From: Dactylis glomerata
Lineage: Eukaryota > Streptophyta > Magnoliopsida > Poales > Poaceae
Reading direction: 5' to 3'
Length of the DNA stretch: 64,000 nucleotides
Assembly: GCA_007115705.1 (NCBI GenBank)
Contig: QXEO01000531.1
Span: 13,908,888 to 13,972,887, forward strand
Shown here in pieces: positions 10,232-19,994 of the stretch. The position numbers and the translations under genes are program-made. Numbering within the stretch: the stretch's first letter is position 1; each line of letters opens with the position of its first letter. A model generated the notes under the pieces. The model was not told the DNA's origin, did no database searches, and was given only the letters and a program-made list of their open reading frames with translations.

Positions 10232-13200
10232 ATGGCTTCCGCGAACAACTGGTTAGGCTTCTCGCTCTCCGGCGGGAACCCACAGTCTCACCAGAATGGT
10301 TCGCCCGCCGCCGCGTCCATCGACGTCTCCGGTGGAGGAGATTTCTATGGCCTGCAAGCTCAGACGCCGCCGGAAGCGCACCTCGGCATGCCGGGCCTCC
10401 GGGCGGACACGAACTACGGCGTCATGGATGGCTTCAACGGAGGAACCCAAGAAACCCAAGGTGAGCACATGAGCTACTCTACATGTGGCATGTTTCTCTT
10501 TCTCTAGCATACTTGACACTGGACGATGGGGTTGCAGATTGGGCAATGAGGGGTTTGGACTACCACGGCGGCTCCTCTGAGCTGTCGATGCTCGTCGGAT
10601 CGAGCGGCGCGAGGATGACGGTGGACGACGGCGAGGCGCCGAAGCTCGAGGACTTCCTTGGCGGCAACTCTTTCTCCGACGTGCAAGAACACGCCGGCGG
10701 CTACCTGTTCTCCTCCGGAGGCGCCACGATGGGCGGCGCCGCGGCGGCTGGCTCGCACGGCGTCGACGGCAGCCGTGGCGGCAGCAACATCGAGCTCTCC
10801 ATGATCAAGACCTGGCTCCGGAACGACAATAATCAAGCACAGCATGAACAGGAGATGAGCGCCGACGCGAGCGCGACCACCTACGCGTGCTCCGGTGCGC
10901 TGGGGGGAAGCGGCAACGGCGTGGGCGCGGCAAGCTCGCGCGGGCAGCAGGGTCTCGCGCTCTCGATGAGCATGGGGTCGAACTCTCACCCACAGCTGCC
11001 AGTAGTGGCGGCGGCTGGTGGTGGAGGAGCCGAGAGCACGTCGTCGGAGAACAAGCGGGTCGATTCGCCGAGCGCGGGCACCGCGGATGCCATCCAGAGG
11101 AAATCCATCGACACCTTCGGGCAAAGGACCTCGATCTACCGAGGTGTAACAAGGTTAGGTTGGATCTTCCTGGCATTTATTTGTTGGTGACCTAGTAATT
11201 TGCTTCTCCTTGCCTATTTGGCTCCTGATGACCTGATCCTCATTGCTCATTAGTTTATTTCAACTTCTTATTGAGTCGATTGCATTTTAATCTCTCGTCC
11301 TTTCCATGTCATTTTTGAGGGATCGAATGATCGATCTTTCTTCTTGAACACAAACATATGGTAAGCTAGGAACATAAAATCAAATCAAAGTTAGTAATAC
11401 AGTATGCTACTGGTCCATTATACAACATCCACTTCACTTGGCCTTTAGGTAACACAATGCTTGTAATACAAGGTGATACTCACTAAATGAACTACTAGAA
11501 CTACAGTTGACAAGGTAAAGGGGGAACACATATGCAAAGAATTTCCATGATTTGCGTTGTTTGTTTGGCCAATAAGAGGGTCGCTTATGCTTGAAAGTTC
11601 ATTTGCTTTTTTCCCACTTTTGATCTGGTTATTAATTCCCCTATGCAGGCATAGATGGACTGGCCGGTATGAGGCACATCTCTGGGATAATAGCTGCAGA
11701 AGAGAAGGGCAAACTCGCAAGGGGAAACAAGGTATGCATCATGAACGGGCCGGATAATATATTGGTAGCTCAATCACTAGATTTCAACTTCATTTTGCTC
11801 CCACTTCATGAAATGCATTTCTACACTTGTGCTAATAAGCATTCTGCTTTTTGTTGTGTCAATGACCAAATATTTTTCCTCTCCCATGGAATGTGACATC
11901 GCAACACTGATCTTGCGAATGCAGTTTATCTAGGTAAGAGCTTGTACTGGTCTTGTGTTCGAGTCTATTCATCTACCCATATCCATATACCAAGTCAAGG
12001 ATAGAACTTTAATTTTTGGCCGATGAACACTTGTGTAGGCGGTTACGATAAAGAAGACAAGGCAGCTAGGGCTTATGATTTGGCAGCTCTAAAATACTGG
12101 GGAACAACCACAACAACAAATATCCCAGTAAAGAACATTCTATAGTAGATATTGTTCTGTTTCCCTTCTGCATGAGCAGCTTTTGATAATATTCTGTTTT
12201 TCCCTTTTCACCTGTAAAATCTCTGCAGATAAGTACTTACGAGAAGGAGATAGAGGAAATGAAGCATATGACCAGGCAGGAGTACATTGCATATCTTAGG
12301 AGGTAGTATATCAATCAATTGCTGCTTGACACATTCCAAGTTCTACTTTACAACATCACATGTGATGAAAGATTGCACAACACGTAATTAAGCACTTCTC
12401 TCTGTTGGCTCACCAATCACATGTACATGATCATTCAACTGCAGGAATAGCAGTGGTTTTTCTCGTGGTGCGTCAAAATATCGTGGCGTAACCAGGTAAA
12501 TCTAGTAGTACTAGTTACATTGTGTAAAAAATGCTATTTAACCAGTCTAAATATCTTATGATTTGACAGGCATCATCAGCAAGGGAGATGGCAAGCAAGG
12601 ATAGGGAGAGTGGCAGGCAACAAGGATCTCTACCTCGGCACCTTCAGTAAGCCGCATAAACTATCACATCAAAGCAAATCTGCTTTCTTAGCTTAGAGAA
12701 CGATCCTTAAAGCACTTGTTAATTGGTAGTACTGCTAGGCTAGCTAGTAGCTGTGCTGTGCTTTCAAGAACCACTTCATCAGGCCCTAATTATTTACTAA
12801 TCCATCCAAGCTCTCGAAATCTCTGTCTCGTAGAACGTAAGTAGTGTCGCATTATTTTTAGCCGTTCAAATGGTGCTTAAGATAGTGGAGTACGTACACC
12901 ATTAACTATGTCCCAAATGTTCCTTTCCAAGCTTGTGTCTCGGAGCTGTCTCAGGAAACCGGAGCATGCGGTCAAGAGCTCAATAGAATACCCTAGTGCC
13001 TCGCTTGAGGTTTGCGCCGTCACAGCTCGCGTTGCATGCGCCACCGTGCCGTGCGTGCGGGCGGGCGGGCGGGCGTGCATGCATGGAACGCGATCGATGG
13101 CGTTGGTGAGCTAACCCTAATCATGCGCGTGCGCGCGTTTCGTGGATGTGCAGCGACCGAGGAGGAGGCCGCCGAGGCGTACGACATCGCCGCCATCAAG

Positions 13201-13917
13201 TTCCGGGGGCTCAACGCCGTCACAAACTTCGAGATGAGCCGCTACGACGTGAAGAGCATCCTGGAGGGCAGCACGCTTCCGGTGGGCGGCGCGGCGAGGC
13301 GGCTGAAGGAGGCGGCGGAGCTCGCCGAGGCAGGCGTCTGGCGGGCGGAGGACGGCAGCCTCGTCTCGCACCTGCAGGCCGACGGCATTGGCATGGGCGG
13401 GTACCACCACGGCTGGCCGACGTCCATCGCATTCGGAGGCCACCAGCAGCCGCCATCGGCCGCGGTGCAGCACCTCGCCGCGCACTACCCGTACGCTGCT
13501 GGTCACGGGTGGTGCAAGACGGAGCAGGACGCGGTGATCGCGGCCGGTCACAGCGCGCAGGACACCCACCAGGAGCTGCACCTGGGCACGCACAACTTCT
13601 TCCAGCTTCCGGCGTCGAGAACGGCCGTCTACGGCAACGGTGCTGGTGGCGCCTGGTACCAGGGCCTCGGCGGCAACGCGTTCATGATGCCGGTGGGCGC
13701 GGCGGTGGACGCTGCCGACCAGGGTCACAGCGGTACCACGGCGACTACGGAGGAGGGCAGGCTCGTGGGCTACAGCGCCGATCACGGTGGCGTCGACCCG
13801 TACGCGGCGATGAGGCGCGCGTACGAGCTCTCCCAGGGCTCGTCGTCGGTCAGCGTCGCCAAGGTTGCGGACGGGTACTCCAATAACTGGAGCTCGCCGT
13901 TCAGCGGCATGGGATGA
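10232..13917 (+). CDS. BBM: BABY BOOM-like AP2/ERF transcription factor (AINTEGUMENTA-like clade)
   Basis: This is a nuclear DNA-binding activator of the euANT group, linked in plants to embryogenic and meristem identity. Nine exons join in frame: 10232-10460, 10538-11153, 11649-11731, 11925-11933, 12039-12127, 12229-12302, 12445-12495, 12570-12646 and 13154-13917, giving 1992 nt and 663 aa. All introns are GT-AG. Motifs: NWLGFSLS (residues 6-13, euANT2), PKLEDFLGG (111-119, euANT3), LSMIKTWLR (163-171, the BBM-specific bbm-1 motif). AP2 repeat 1 is about 277-342, the linker about 343-378, repeat 2 about 379-435, and the tail ends [11 protein letters not shown]. The start fits the [13 protein letters not shown] opening I remember for the rice BBM1 protein. 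The frame is intact and GC-rich in exons 2 and 9. BBM is preferred over PLT/AIL because of the bbm-1 motif; the exact orthologue among grass BBM copies is unresolved. Confidence 0.93.
11925..11933 (+). other. BBM: 9-bp micro-exon (exon 4) of BBM
   Basis: TTTATCTAG lies between an acceptor GAATGCAG and a donor GTAAGAG. With the flanking exon bases it encodes VYLG, the YLG element at the heart of AP2 repeat 1. Read unspliced it would introduce a stop, so it must be recognised exactly. Such a micro-exon is a known feature of AP2 and ANT-class genes. Confidence 0.85.
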
Positions 13918-14369
13918 TCGATCAAGCACGTACTGGAGAACCAGTTGCCACAAGCTTGTTGTAACGTTCGTACGTTGTGCGAGTAACTAGAAGTTAATCG
14001 TCAAGTTTAGTAATTTTTAGGATAGTCTAGAGCAGTGCATGCGCACGACCGGCCGGTCCCCTTCTGAAAGGTAGTAATGGCTGGTGATCGGTGAAGTAGG
14101 GCATGTTGTAAATCACCATCACTATGCTGTTAGTTTTGGGAATTTCAGAAGGAAGAAATCAAGCTTATCTATCGAAGAAACTTCCATAGCTAGTAGTTTT
14201 ATGATCAGACTCGTTCGTGTAGCTATTTCAGTAAGTTAATCCAGTTCGATTGGTAATTTGGTAAGCTACATAAGGGGAGCATAGCCCTATAGCCTCTGCA
14301 TCGAAACGATGCACATGAACTTTTATTAAAGCATAATTTAGTATATAAAAGTATGGCTGCAAATATCAA
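13918..14369. other. BBM 3' flank
   Basis: Presumed 3' UTR and downstream sequence of the BBM-like gene. No canonical AATAAA is obvious close to the stop and no other gene is seen. The LINE fragment starts to the right. Confidence 0.4.
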
Positions 14370-15748
14370 CTAGTAAAAGAAAGAACAAGGAACAAATCGT
14401 CTACGAGGCATCTTAAATGTGTCTAAAGTGCAGCAAGTCACCCTTGCTGAATATAGCTCGTACAAACGATTGCATCTAATATTTATAGGTTTTAATTGCT
14501 CCACAGGAAGAAGATAAGACCACATGTATACCGAAAAAGCCACCTTATGGATAACCTGCAAAAAAAAATGATTTGACACATCCACCCATTTAACCAATTT
14601 CCAAATAGTTATATTTGCTGGGAGGTATACTATAAGTAAAATGTACTACTCTCCAACTATACGAGAACAATGATTACGAGATGGTCAATCGTTTCCTCTG
14701 AACCGCAAAAGACACATTTTGTACATCCCGTCCAACGTCTCATTACAAGATTATCCTTAGTTAATATCCCATTTTTATTAAAAACAACATGAAAAAATTT
14801 AATTTTCAGTGGTACCTTATTTTTCACAAGTATTTTTTAATGAAAATTGTGTGTCCATTCATGTAATCGGCATACATGATTTAACCGTAAAACACATGTA
14901 GTAGTTAGGCGCCATTTGATACTATATGGTTCCTCACTCAAATGTACTCCACCAAGCTAACCCAGGAGTCTCATTTATCTCTTGTTAACATCCTATTAAA
15001 TTTTATATTCAATGGCATTTGGGATAGAACATAAGCGATTGTAACTTCTTTAGTCCTGAGTATGTAAAATATATTAGGATATTGGGAGGCTAGAGAGGTC
15101 TCGCCCAACCAAAATCTGTTTCTCATGTCATATCCTACAACAAAAGTGCCCCGCTGAACAAAATCATCTTTAACCCCCATGAGTCCCTTCCAAAAAGGAG
15201 AATCAATGGGTTTAGCTTGTACTTGTGAGAGAGTCTTGCCACCAAAGATACTTGTTGGAGAGAAATTATTGTCAAACGTCTTCCTTAGAAAGAAGTTAAA
15301 TAGCCCATTGCTATGTAAACATCTATTTTCTTAATATCAAGTACCTTGATCCCTAGACCACCTTGGTGTTTTGGTTGACAAATAATGTTACAATTAGTAA
15401 GTCTATATTTAGTTTTTAGCACAGCACTTTGCCAAAAGAATCTAGACCTATAAAATCTAGTATTTTCCTCACCCCTTTGGGCATCTCCAAGAAAGATAAC
15501 AGGAACATGGGTAGGCTAGTTAGAACAGAATTAATTAGGACAAGGCGGTCTCCATATGAAATCAATTTGCCTAACCAAGATGCAAGTTTTTGCTCAAAGC
15601 GATCTTCCAGTGGTATCCATTCTTTATTTAGCAATTTCCTATAATGAATAGGTATGCCTAAATACTTGAAAGGAAGAGAACCAACTTCACATCCGAAAAT
15701 ATGTCCATATTTGTTCTCTTCATGTTTCGCCTTACTAATAACCCCCAA
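14370..15748 (-). mobile_element. LINE (non-LTR retrotransposon) 3' fragment
   Basis: Minus-strand reading gives the end of a plant L1-type reverse transcriptase: LPFKYLGIPIHYRKL, SWLGKLISYGDRLVLINSVL and LPMFLLSF (15416-15748). Downstream comes the MGVKDDFVQRGTFVVG / FWLGETSLASQYPN region (14971-15180). Near 14640-14750 there is a zf-RVT-like CVFCGSEETIDHL. The catalytic part of the RT and the endonuclease are absent (5' truncation near 15735-15748) and the frame is broken between segments, so it is dead. No clear poly-A tract remains at the left end. Confidence 0.75.
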
Positions 15749-15756
15749 GAGCAGGG

Positions 15757-17258
15757 TATCACTGTAGCACCTCTCAGTGTGAAAGTATGGGTATCGATCT
15801 GCATGAGCAAGAAGGAAAAGCTATTAATCTCTCCAACTAGAGTGTCAAAATTCTATTTGTTTATGCACTCAAGAATTGAAAGTGTTTAAGGAGGTTGATT
15901 TAATGCAAGAAAGTAAAAGGCAACAAAATAGTAATGTAAAGTGTCCCAATCCTCTAAATGCAAGAGGACAAGACTAGAAGTTTACTCTTACGGGAACAAT
16001 GGACCTGGGTTCATGGTTCACTCAATCCTCTCTCTCTCCCCCCATCTATGGTGATGATCATGCTATAGATAATAAAAGTAAGTACAATTGTCATGCTTTA
16101 ATGAAAACTTTATGGCAGCTATATGTCCAAAAACACATAGTTGAAAGAAGTACCAATATGTGTTTACTAGTGTCACCCTCTTGTAAGGCTAGTGTGGTTT
16201 TGTCACTCCACCACATTATACTTCTTCCTTTTTACCCCCAGATAAAGGATGCTTTCTACACCGTTCATGTCACACGACTCGGACACCCTTTACCCACATA
16301 CATCGTACACATAAAGGAAAACATATCCTAAGCACTAGTACAATGATTTATAAATATATGTGATTTCTCATCTCTCACATCTACCTACACTTGGTGGTGT
16401 CAAGCACCTCATGACATGCTAGACAAGGAATTATGCATAGATAAATTCATTACATGTATCATTGATGTAATTCTAAAGTATGACAAACCATAAAGTCTCA
16501 ACACAATAGTAGATGCATACCAAATATCATCTCATACCACAATATCCACCATAGGAATTACATAGATAGGTCCATAATAATGCAAGAGACATCATATGGA
16601 CTTCAAGAATGATCATACATAGAGAGATTGGATCAAGTTACCACCATGAACCCATAGTCCAGGGGGTGGACTACTCCCCTCTCATGGTGGAGAGCAAGGA
16701 GGAGGTGTTGGTGAGGGAGGAGAGTCGCCCGGAGGTGATTCCGGCAGTGGTTCCCCCTTTGATCTTTGCAGGTTCAGCCTCTGTTTTGTGACTTCGTGTT
16801 TCTCTGCCGCCTCCTTGCGACAACGCCTCGGGGATTCTTTATATAGGGGTTTTTAGGTCTAGCCCGTCAATCTGAGATCAACACGGACGACATCGGAGGC
16901 TTGAGGGCCAAACGAGACATGGTGGCACGGCCAGGCCTGGGGCCTGTGCCACATGTGCTCATTTGAGCCTTGTGGGCCCCCTCATGTGCTTATTATTCTC
17001 ATGTCTTTCTCCAGGAAAAGTATTAATGCCAGAAAAATCCTAGCTCCATTTGAGTTCTGGAAGGTCCCTGAAACTTAAAAATATGCAAAACAGGAGTTTC
17101 CTATTCTACATAGTTATAAACCAATAAAGGGAGATCAATGGAAAATCCCCATAAATCAATGCAAAACATGAATATAACATCTCATAACATGTAAATATGT
17201 TGGAATAAGTGGCAATAAACTACAAAGTTTATGCATGCATTTCACATGCATCAACATC
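15757..17258 (-). repeat. old Gypsy LTR (element G6), approximate left border
   Basis: The right end reads CATTTCACATGCATCA and is followed at once by ACATCCCCAAGCTTAACCCA, equivalent to the polypurine tract plus Gypsy internal start seen at 30539 and 55251 in other elements here. This marks the end of a minus-strand 3' LTR. The left limit is estimated from the LINE junction. Short ORFs inside are not genes. Confidence 0.5.
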
Positions 17259-17700
17259 CCCAAGCTTAACCCATGCTCATCCTCGAGTATGATGGTGATA
17301 AAACTAAACATGGACTTTGAAGTTTATTGTTTGATTGAATATAGCAAGTATTAGTACACAAGATTAATGCTTTAATATTTAATGAACAGCAACAAGCAAA
17401 TGCTTCTTGTTCAATACAAATATGTTCAACAATAGATCATAATGTGTAAGAACAAATGAAAGTACTATGGACATTAAGCATGCAAGTGCTTGTGAAGTTC
17501 AGAACTTTATTTCTTTCTCTTTTGAACAAGTAGGAACTGAAAGTAAGCAAAGAGTATAGATGTCAATACTTTGATACTAATAGAGAAAATAAATTTTTGA
17601 TTATGCAACTCATGTCAACGATAGTGAAGACAATTGTGGTTTTATATGTTTGACCTCTTACAAGTTGGATGTCTCATGCCCCGTAGTTAATAGTACCTAC
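17259..17700 (-). mobile_element. G6 internal fragment, cut by the CACTA end
   Basis: Noncoding sequence following the G6 polypurine tract (17259-17275). It shares the style, but not detailed sequence, of the internal regions of G1/G4. It stops exactly at the CACTA terminus at 17701, and no continuation is found to the right of the CACTA element. Confidence 0.4.
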
Positions 17701-17723
17701 CACTAGTGGGAAAAGGCTTATAG
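17701..17723 (+). repeat. CACTA left terminal inverted repeat
   Basis: Begins CACTAGTGGGAAAA and pairs imperfectly with 25058-25080. The first eight bases are themselves a palindrome. Confidence 0.85.
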
Positions 17724-17744
17724 ATAGATGTTTTATTAGTGGAG

Positions 17745-18110
17745 CACATTATTCAATATGCTCCACTAGTATTTACTAGTGGCGCATTATCAAATATGCT
17801 CCACTGATATATTTTTTACTAGTGGCGCATTCTGCTTAAAATGCGCCACCAATAAGTCTGTGGGACCCACCAGAAGGGTCGTCGACAAATATCTTGACTT
17901 ATCAATGGCGCATTTGGAATATGCGCCACGCATATTTTACCCTTTAGTGGCGCATATTATGCATAATGCGCCACTGATAAGTCTGTGGGACCCACCTGGG
18001 CCCCACTGGCCTGACCCCTGCCAGTGTTATGCATGGCGCATATAGCAATATGTGCCACTGAGAAATAAAATATCAATGGCGCATATTGATATATGCGCCA
18101 CGCATAAGTA
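17745..18110. repeat. CACTA left subterminal repeat array
   Basis: TGGCGCAT and its complement ATGCGCCA occur repeatedly, often as short facing pairs such as TGGCGCATATTATGCATAAT followed by GCGCCA. A 20-base phrase containing GTCTGTGGGACCCACC appears twice (about 17856 and 17980). Such arrays are the transposase/TNPA-binding zones of CACTA elements; the CG in the core makes them likely methylation targets. Confidence 0.7.
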
Positions 18111-18618
18111 GTGGGGCCCACACCTCTGAATTCGACAAGTACTTCGACAAGCCGACTGCCGCAGGAAGAAGGAAGACCACCCTACCTACTAAAGGTTGTC
18201 CGTTCACGAGAAGAAACCACAACATTCCCGGCCTAAAGTATTCAACCGCAAGGAAGAAGGGCAAGAATATTGCAAAGAGACGCTAGCTCTAGCTAGCTAG
18301 CTAGCGCGGAATCGAGATCATGACATGCATTTTTTGTGATGCATGCATGCGTTTACTTGAATTTATAGACTATCATAATATATTCGTGTGTGTGTGTATG
18401 GATATCGATGTTCGTGTGACGATATTCCTGGTTTTTTAATAAACTATTATGATACTTGCAAATGAAGTGAGAAAAAGGTTTCGGAGTATTCGTGGTTTTT
18501 AGTATTTTTGTTAGTTACTATTAAATGTTAAAGTTAGTATTTGTTAGAAAGTGAGAAAATAATTGCAAAAAGAAAAAAGCATTGTTAGAAAATAATTAAA
18601 AAAAAGAAAAAACTGCGT

Positions 18619-18693
18619 GAGGCATCTAGGATTCGAACCTGGATCCAGCCTCCAATGCAGAGGGTAGCTACCACTGAGCCAACTACGTGTTGT
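18619..18693 (-). pseudogene. tRNA-like relic inside the CACTA element
   Basis: On the minus strand both internal RNA polymerase III boxes are perfect: box A TGGCTCAGTGG and box B GGTTCGAATCC, correctly spaced. A CCTC/GAGG stem encloses a 7-base loop TGCATTG with CAT in the anticodon position, but position 33 is G instead of T. The 3' ATGCCTC does not pair with the 5' end, so the acceptor stem is not formed. It is a tRNA-derived sequence rather than a working tRNA gene. A methionine-type ancestor is only a guess. Confidence 0.5.
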
Positions 18694-18713
18694 TGTCACA
18701 GAGCAGAGCGGAA

Positions 18714-18795
18714 CGGTATTTGGCTAAGTGTAAACTATGCGTGGCGCATTATGCGCATAATGCGCCACACATAGTTTACACTTAGCCAAATATCG
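18714..18795. repeat. 82-bp near-perfect palindrome
   Basis: The arms CGGTATTTGGCTAAGTGTAA... and ...TTACACTTAGCCAAATATCG are complementary around a centre at 18754/18755, with only two mismatched pairs by eye and no spacer. The central part consists of two facing TGGCGCAT-type subterminal repeats. As RNA it would fold into a long hairpin. Confidence 0.8.
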
Positions 18796-18796
18796 A

Positions 18797-19994
18797 GCGG
18801 GCCTTGCTTTCTTCCCCATTTACCCTAACGCGCCCAATCGCACAGCCCCCCGCGCCGGCGGCCTCCTTCCCGACCACCCGGCAGCCTCCTTCCCCACCCC
18901 CGGTGGCCTCCTTCCCCACCCCCCGGCGGCCTCCTTCCCCACCCCCCGGTGGCCTCCTTCCCCACCCCGGAGATGAGGCGGAGCTAGGGTTCCGGGAGCA
19001 GGCGCCGATCCGACGACTCGACCCAGCAAGGTGAGGAGCCGCCGCCCTCCTCCTCTGCTTCGATCTGACGGCTGAGCGCCGCCGCACCTTCTTCCTCGAC
19101 GTCCGCTCCCTCTTCTTCCCGACATCTGCGGCGCCGTCTTCCTCGCCTACCGCCGCCGCATCTCCCCACTTGGCCGCTGCAGCAATGACCGGGGCTCCGG
19201 TAACCAAGGTCTTGCTCGCCGGCCGCCACGGCAACGGCGGTCTTCCTCACCAGCCGCCTCAACTGCTCCTGTCGCCATTCGCCAAGTGCAAGGTATCATT
19301 GCTGCTGTATCCTGTAGATGTATTGCTGCTGTATCATGTACAAAAATGTTGGAGCAATGTACCCACTTCTTTTTACTATGCAGGTTAATAGTGGTGAATA
19401 AAAAATGTTTGTATATTGTGTTTAAACAACCTTTCACTGTTTCATGAGTTCCAACAAAAAAGTGCAGCCCGGGATATTGCATATCAAAAGATGTGTTCAC
19501 CTTCCTCTATTATTTTGCATTAGAAAGTTAAAAACAATAAAAGTTTGCTTTTTTCCTATAAGGTGTTGTTGGTTCACTTAGATTACCCAAGTCCTAAAAG
19601 TTTGTATCTTACCCACACTTGTTAAGCGACATTCTATGACACACTGGTTGCTTGCTCATGCACTTAACAACCAGGCATAAATTTCTTAAATAACAATGGC
19701 TAGTGAATTGCTTTGCTTGCTCATGCGACATTCTACTGCTGCTACTTCTTTGCTGCTACTGCTGATTCAGTCACATGTGAATTGCTGGAATATGTATATA
19801 TGTGAATTGCTGCAGGTTATTTCTAAATGAGTTGCCCATTTCTCCCGAAATGTCGATTTACTTCCGTTTCGGTTGAGAAATGGGCACTCCTAGGTCAAAA
19901 AATAGCAAAGGTCATGCCGAATTTTTTGGTCGACTCTAGCTTGATTAATTATTGTAGTAATTAAATTATTACATATTTTGTATGAAGTGCCGAC
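18797..19994 (+). promoter_or_regulatory. putative promoter/leader of the CACTA gene
   Basis: GC-rich sequence to about 19280, then AT-rich sequence that looks like a leader intron, with a possible donor after AAGTGCAAG at about 19293. The first ATG of the recognisable protein is at 19995. No TATA box is evident. A short ORF at 19170-19388 is probably untranslated leader; a first coding exon cannot be excluded. Confidence 0.35.
18857..18968 (+). repeat. GC-rich minisatellite, five copies of a 21-23 bp unit
   Basis: The unit is GGNGGCCTCCTTCCCCACCC plus 1-3 C. It lies in the GC-rich, promoter-like zone upstream of the CACTA gene. Open frames through it on both strands are by-products of the repeat. 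Confidence 0.8.

Noticed and set aside
10253..13953. Long antisense and alternative-frame ORFs over BBM exons 2 and 9 (up to 278 aa)
   Set aside because: GC-rich codon use of the BBM gene opens other frames; their compositions are Arg/Ala-rich and no domains are seen.
17701..18110. CRISPR-like array of short repeats
   Set aside because: The repeats are in both orientations with irregular spacing, and are flanked by a CACTA terminus in a plant sequence; they are subterminal transposon repeats.
18619..18693. Functional tRNA-Met gene
   Set aside because: No acceptor stem and G instead of T at position 33, despite intact A and B boxes.
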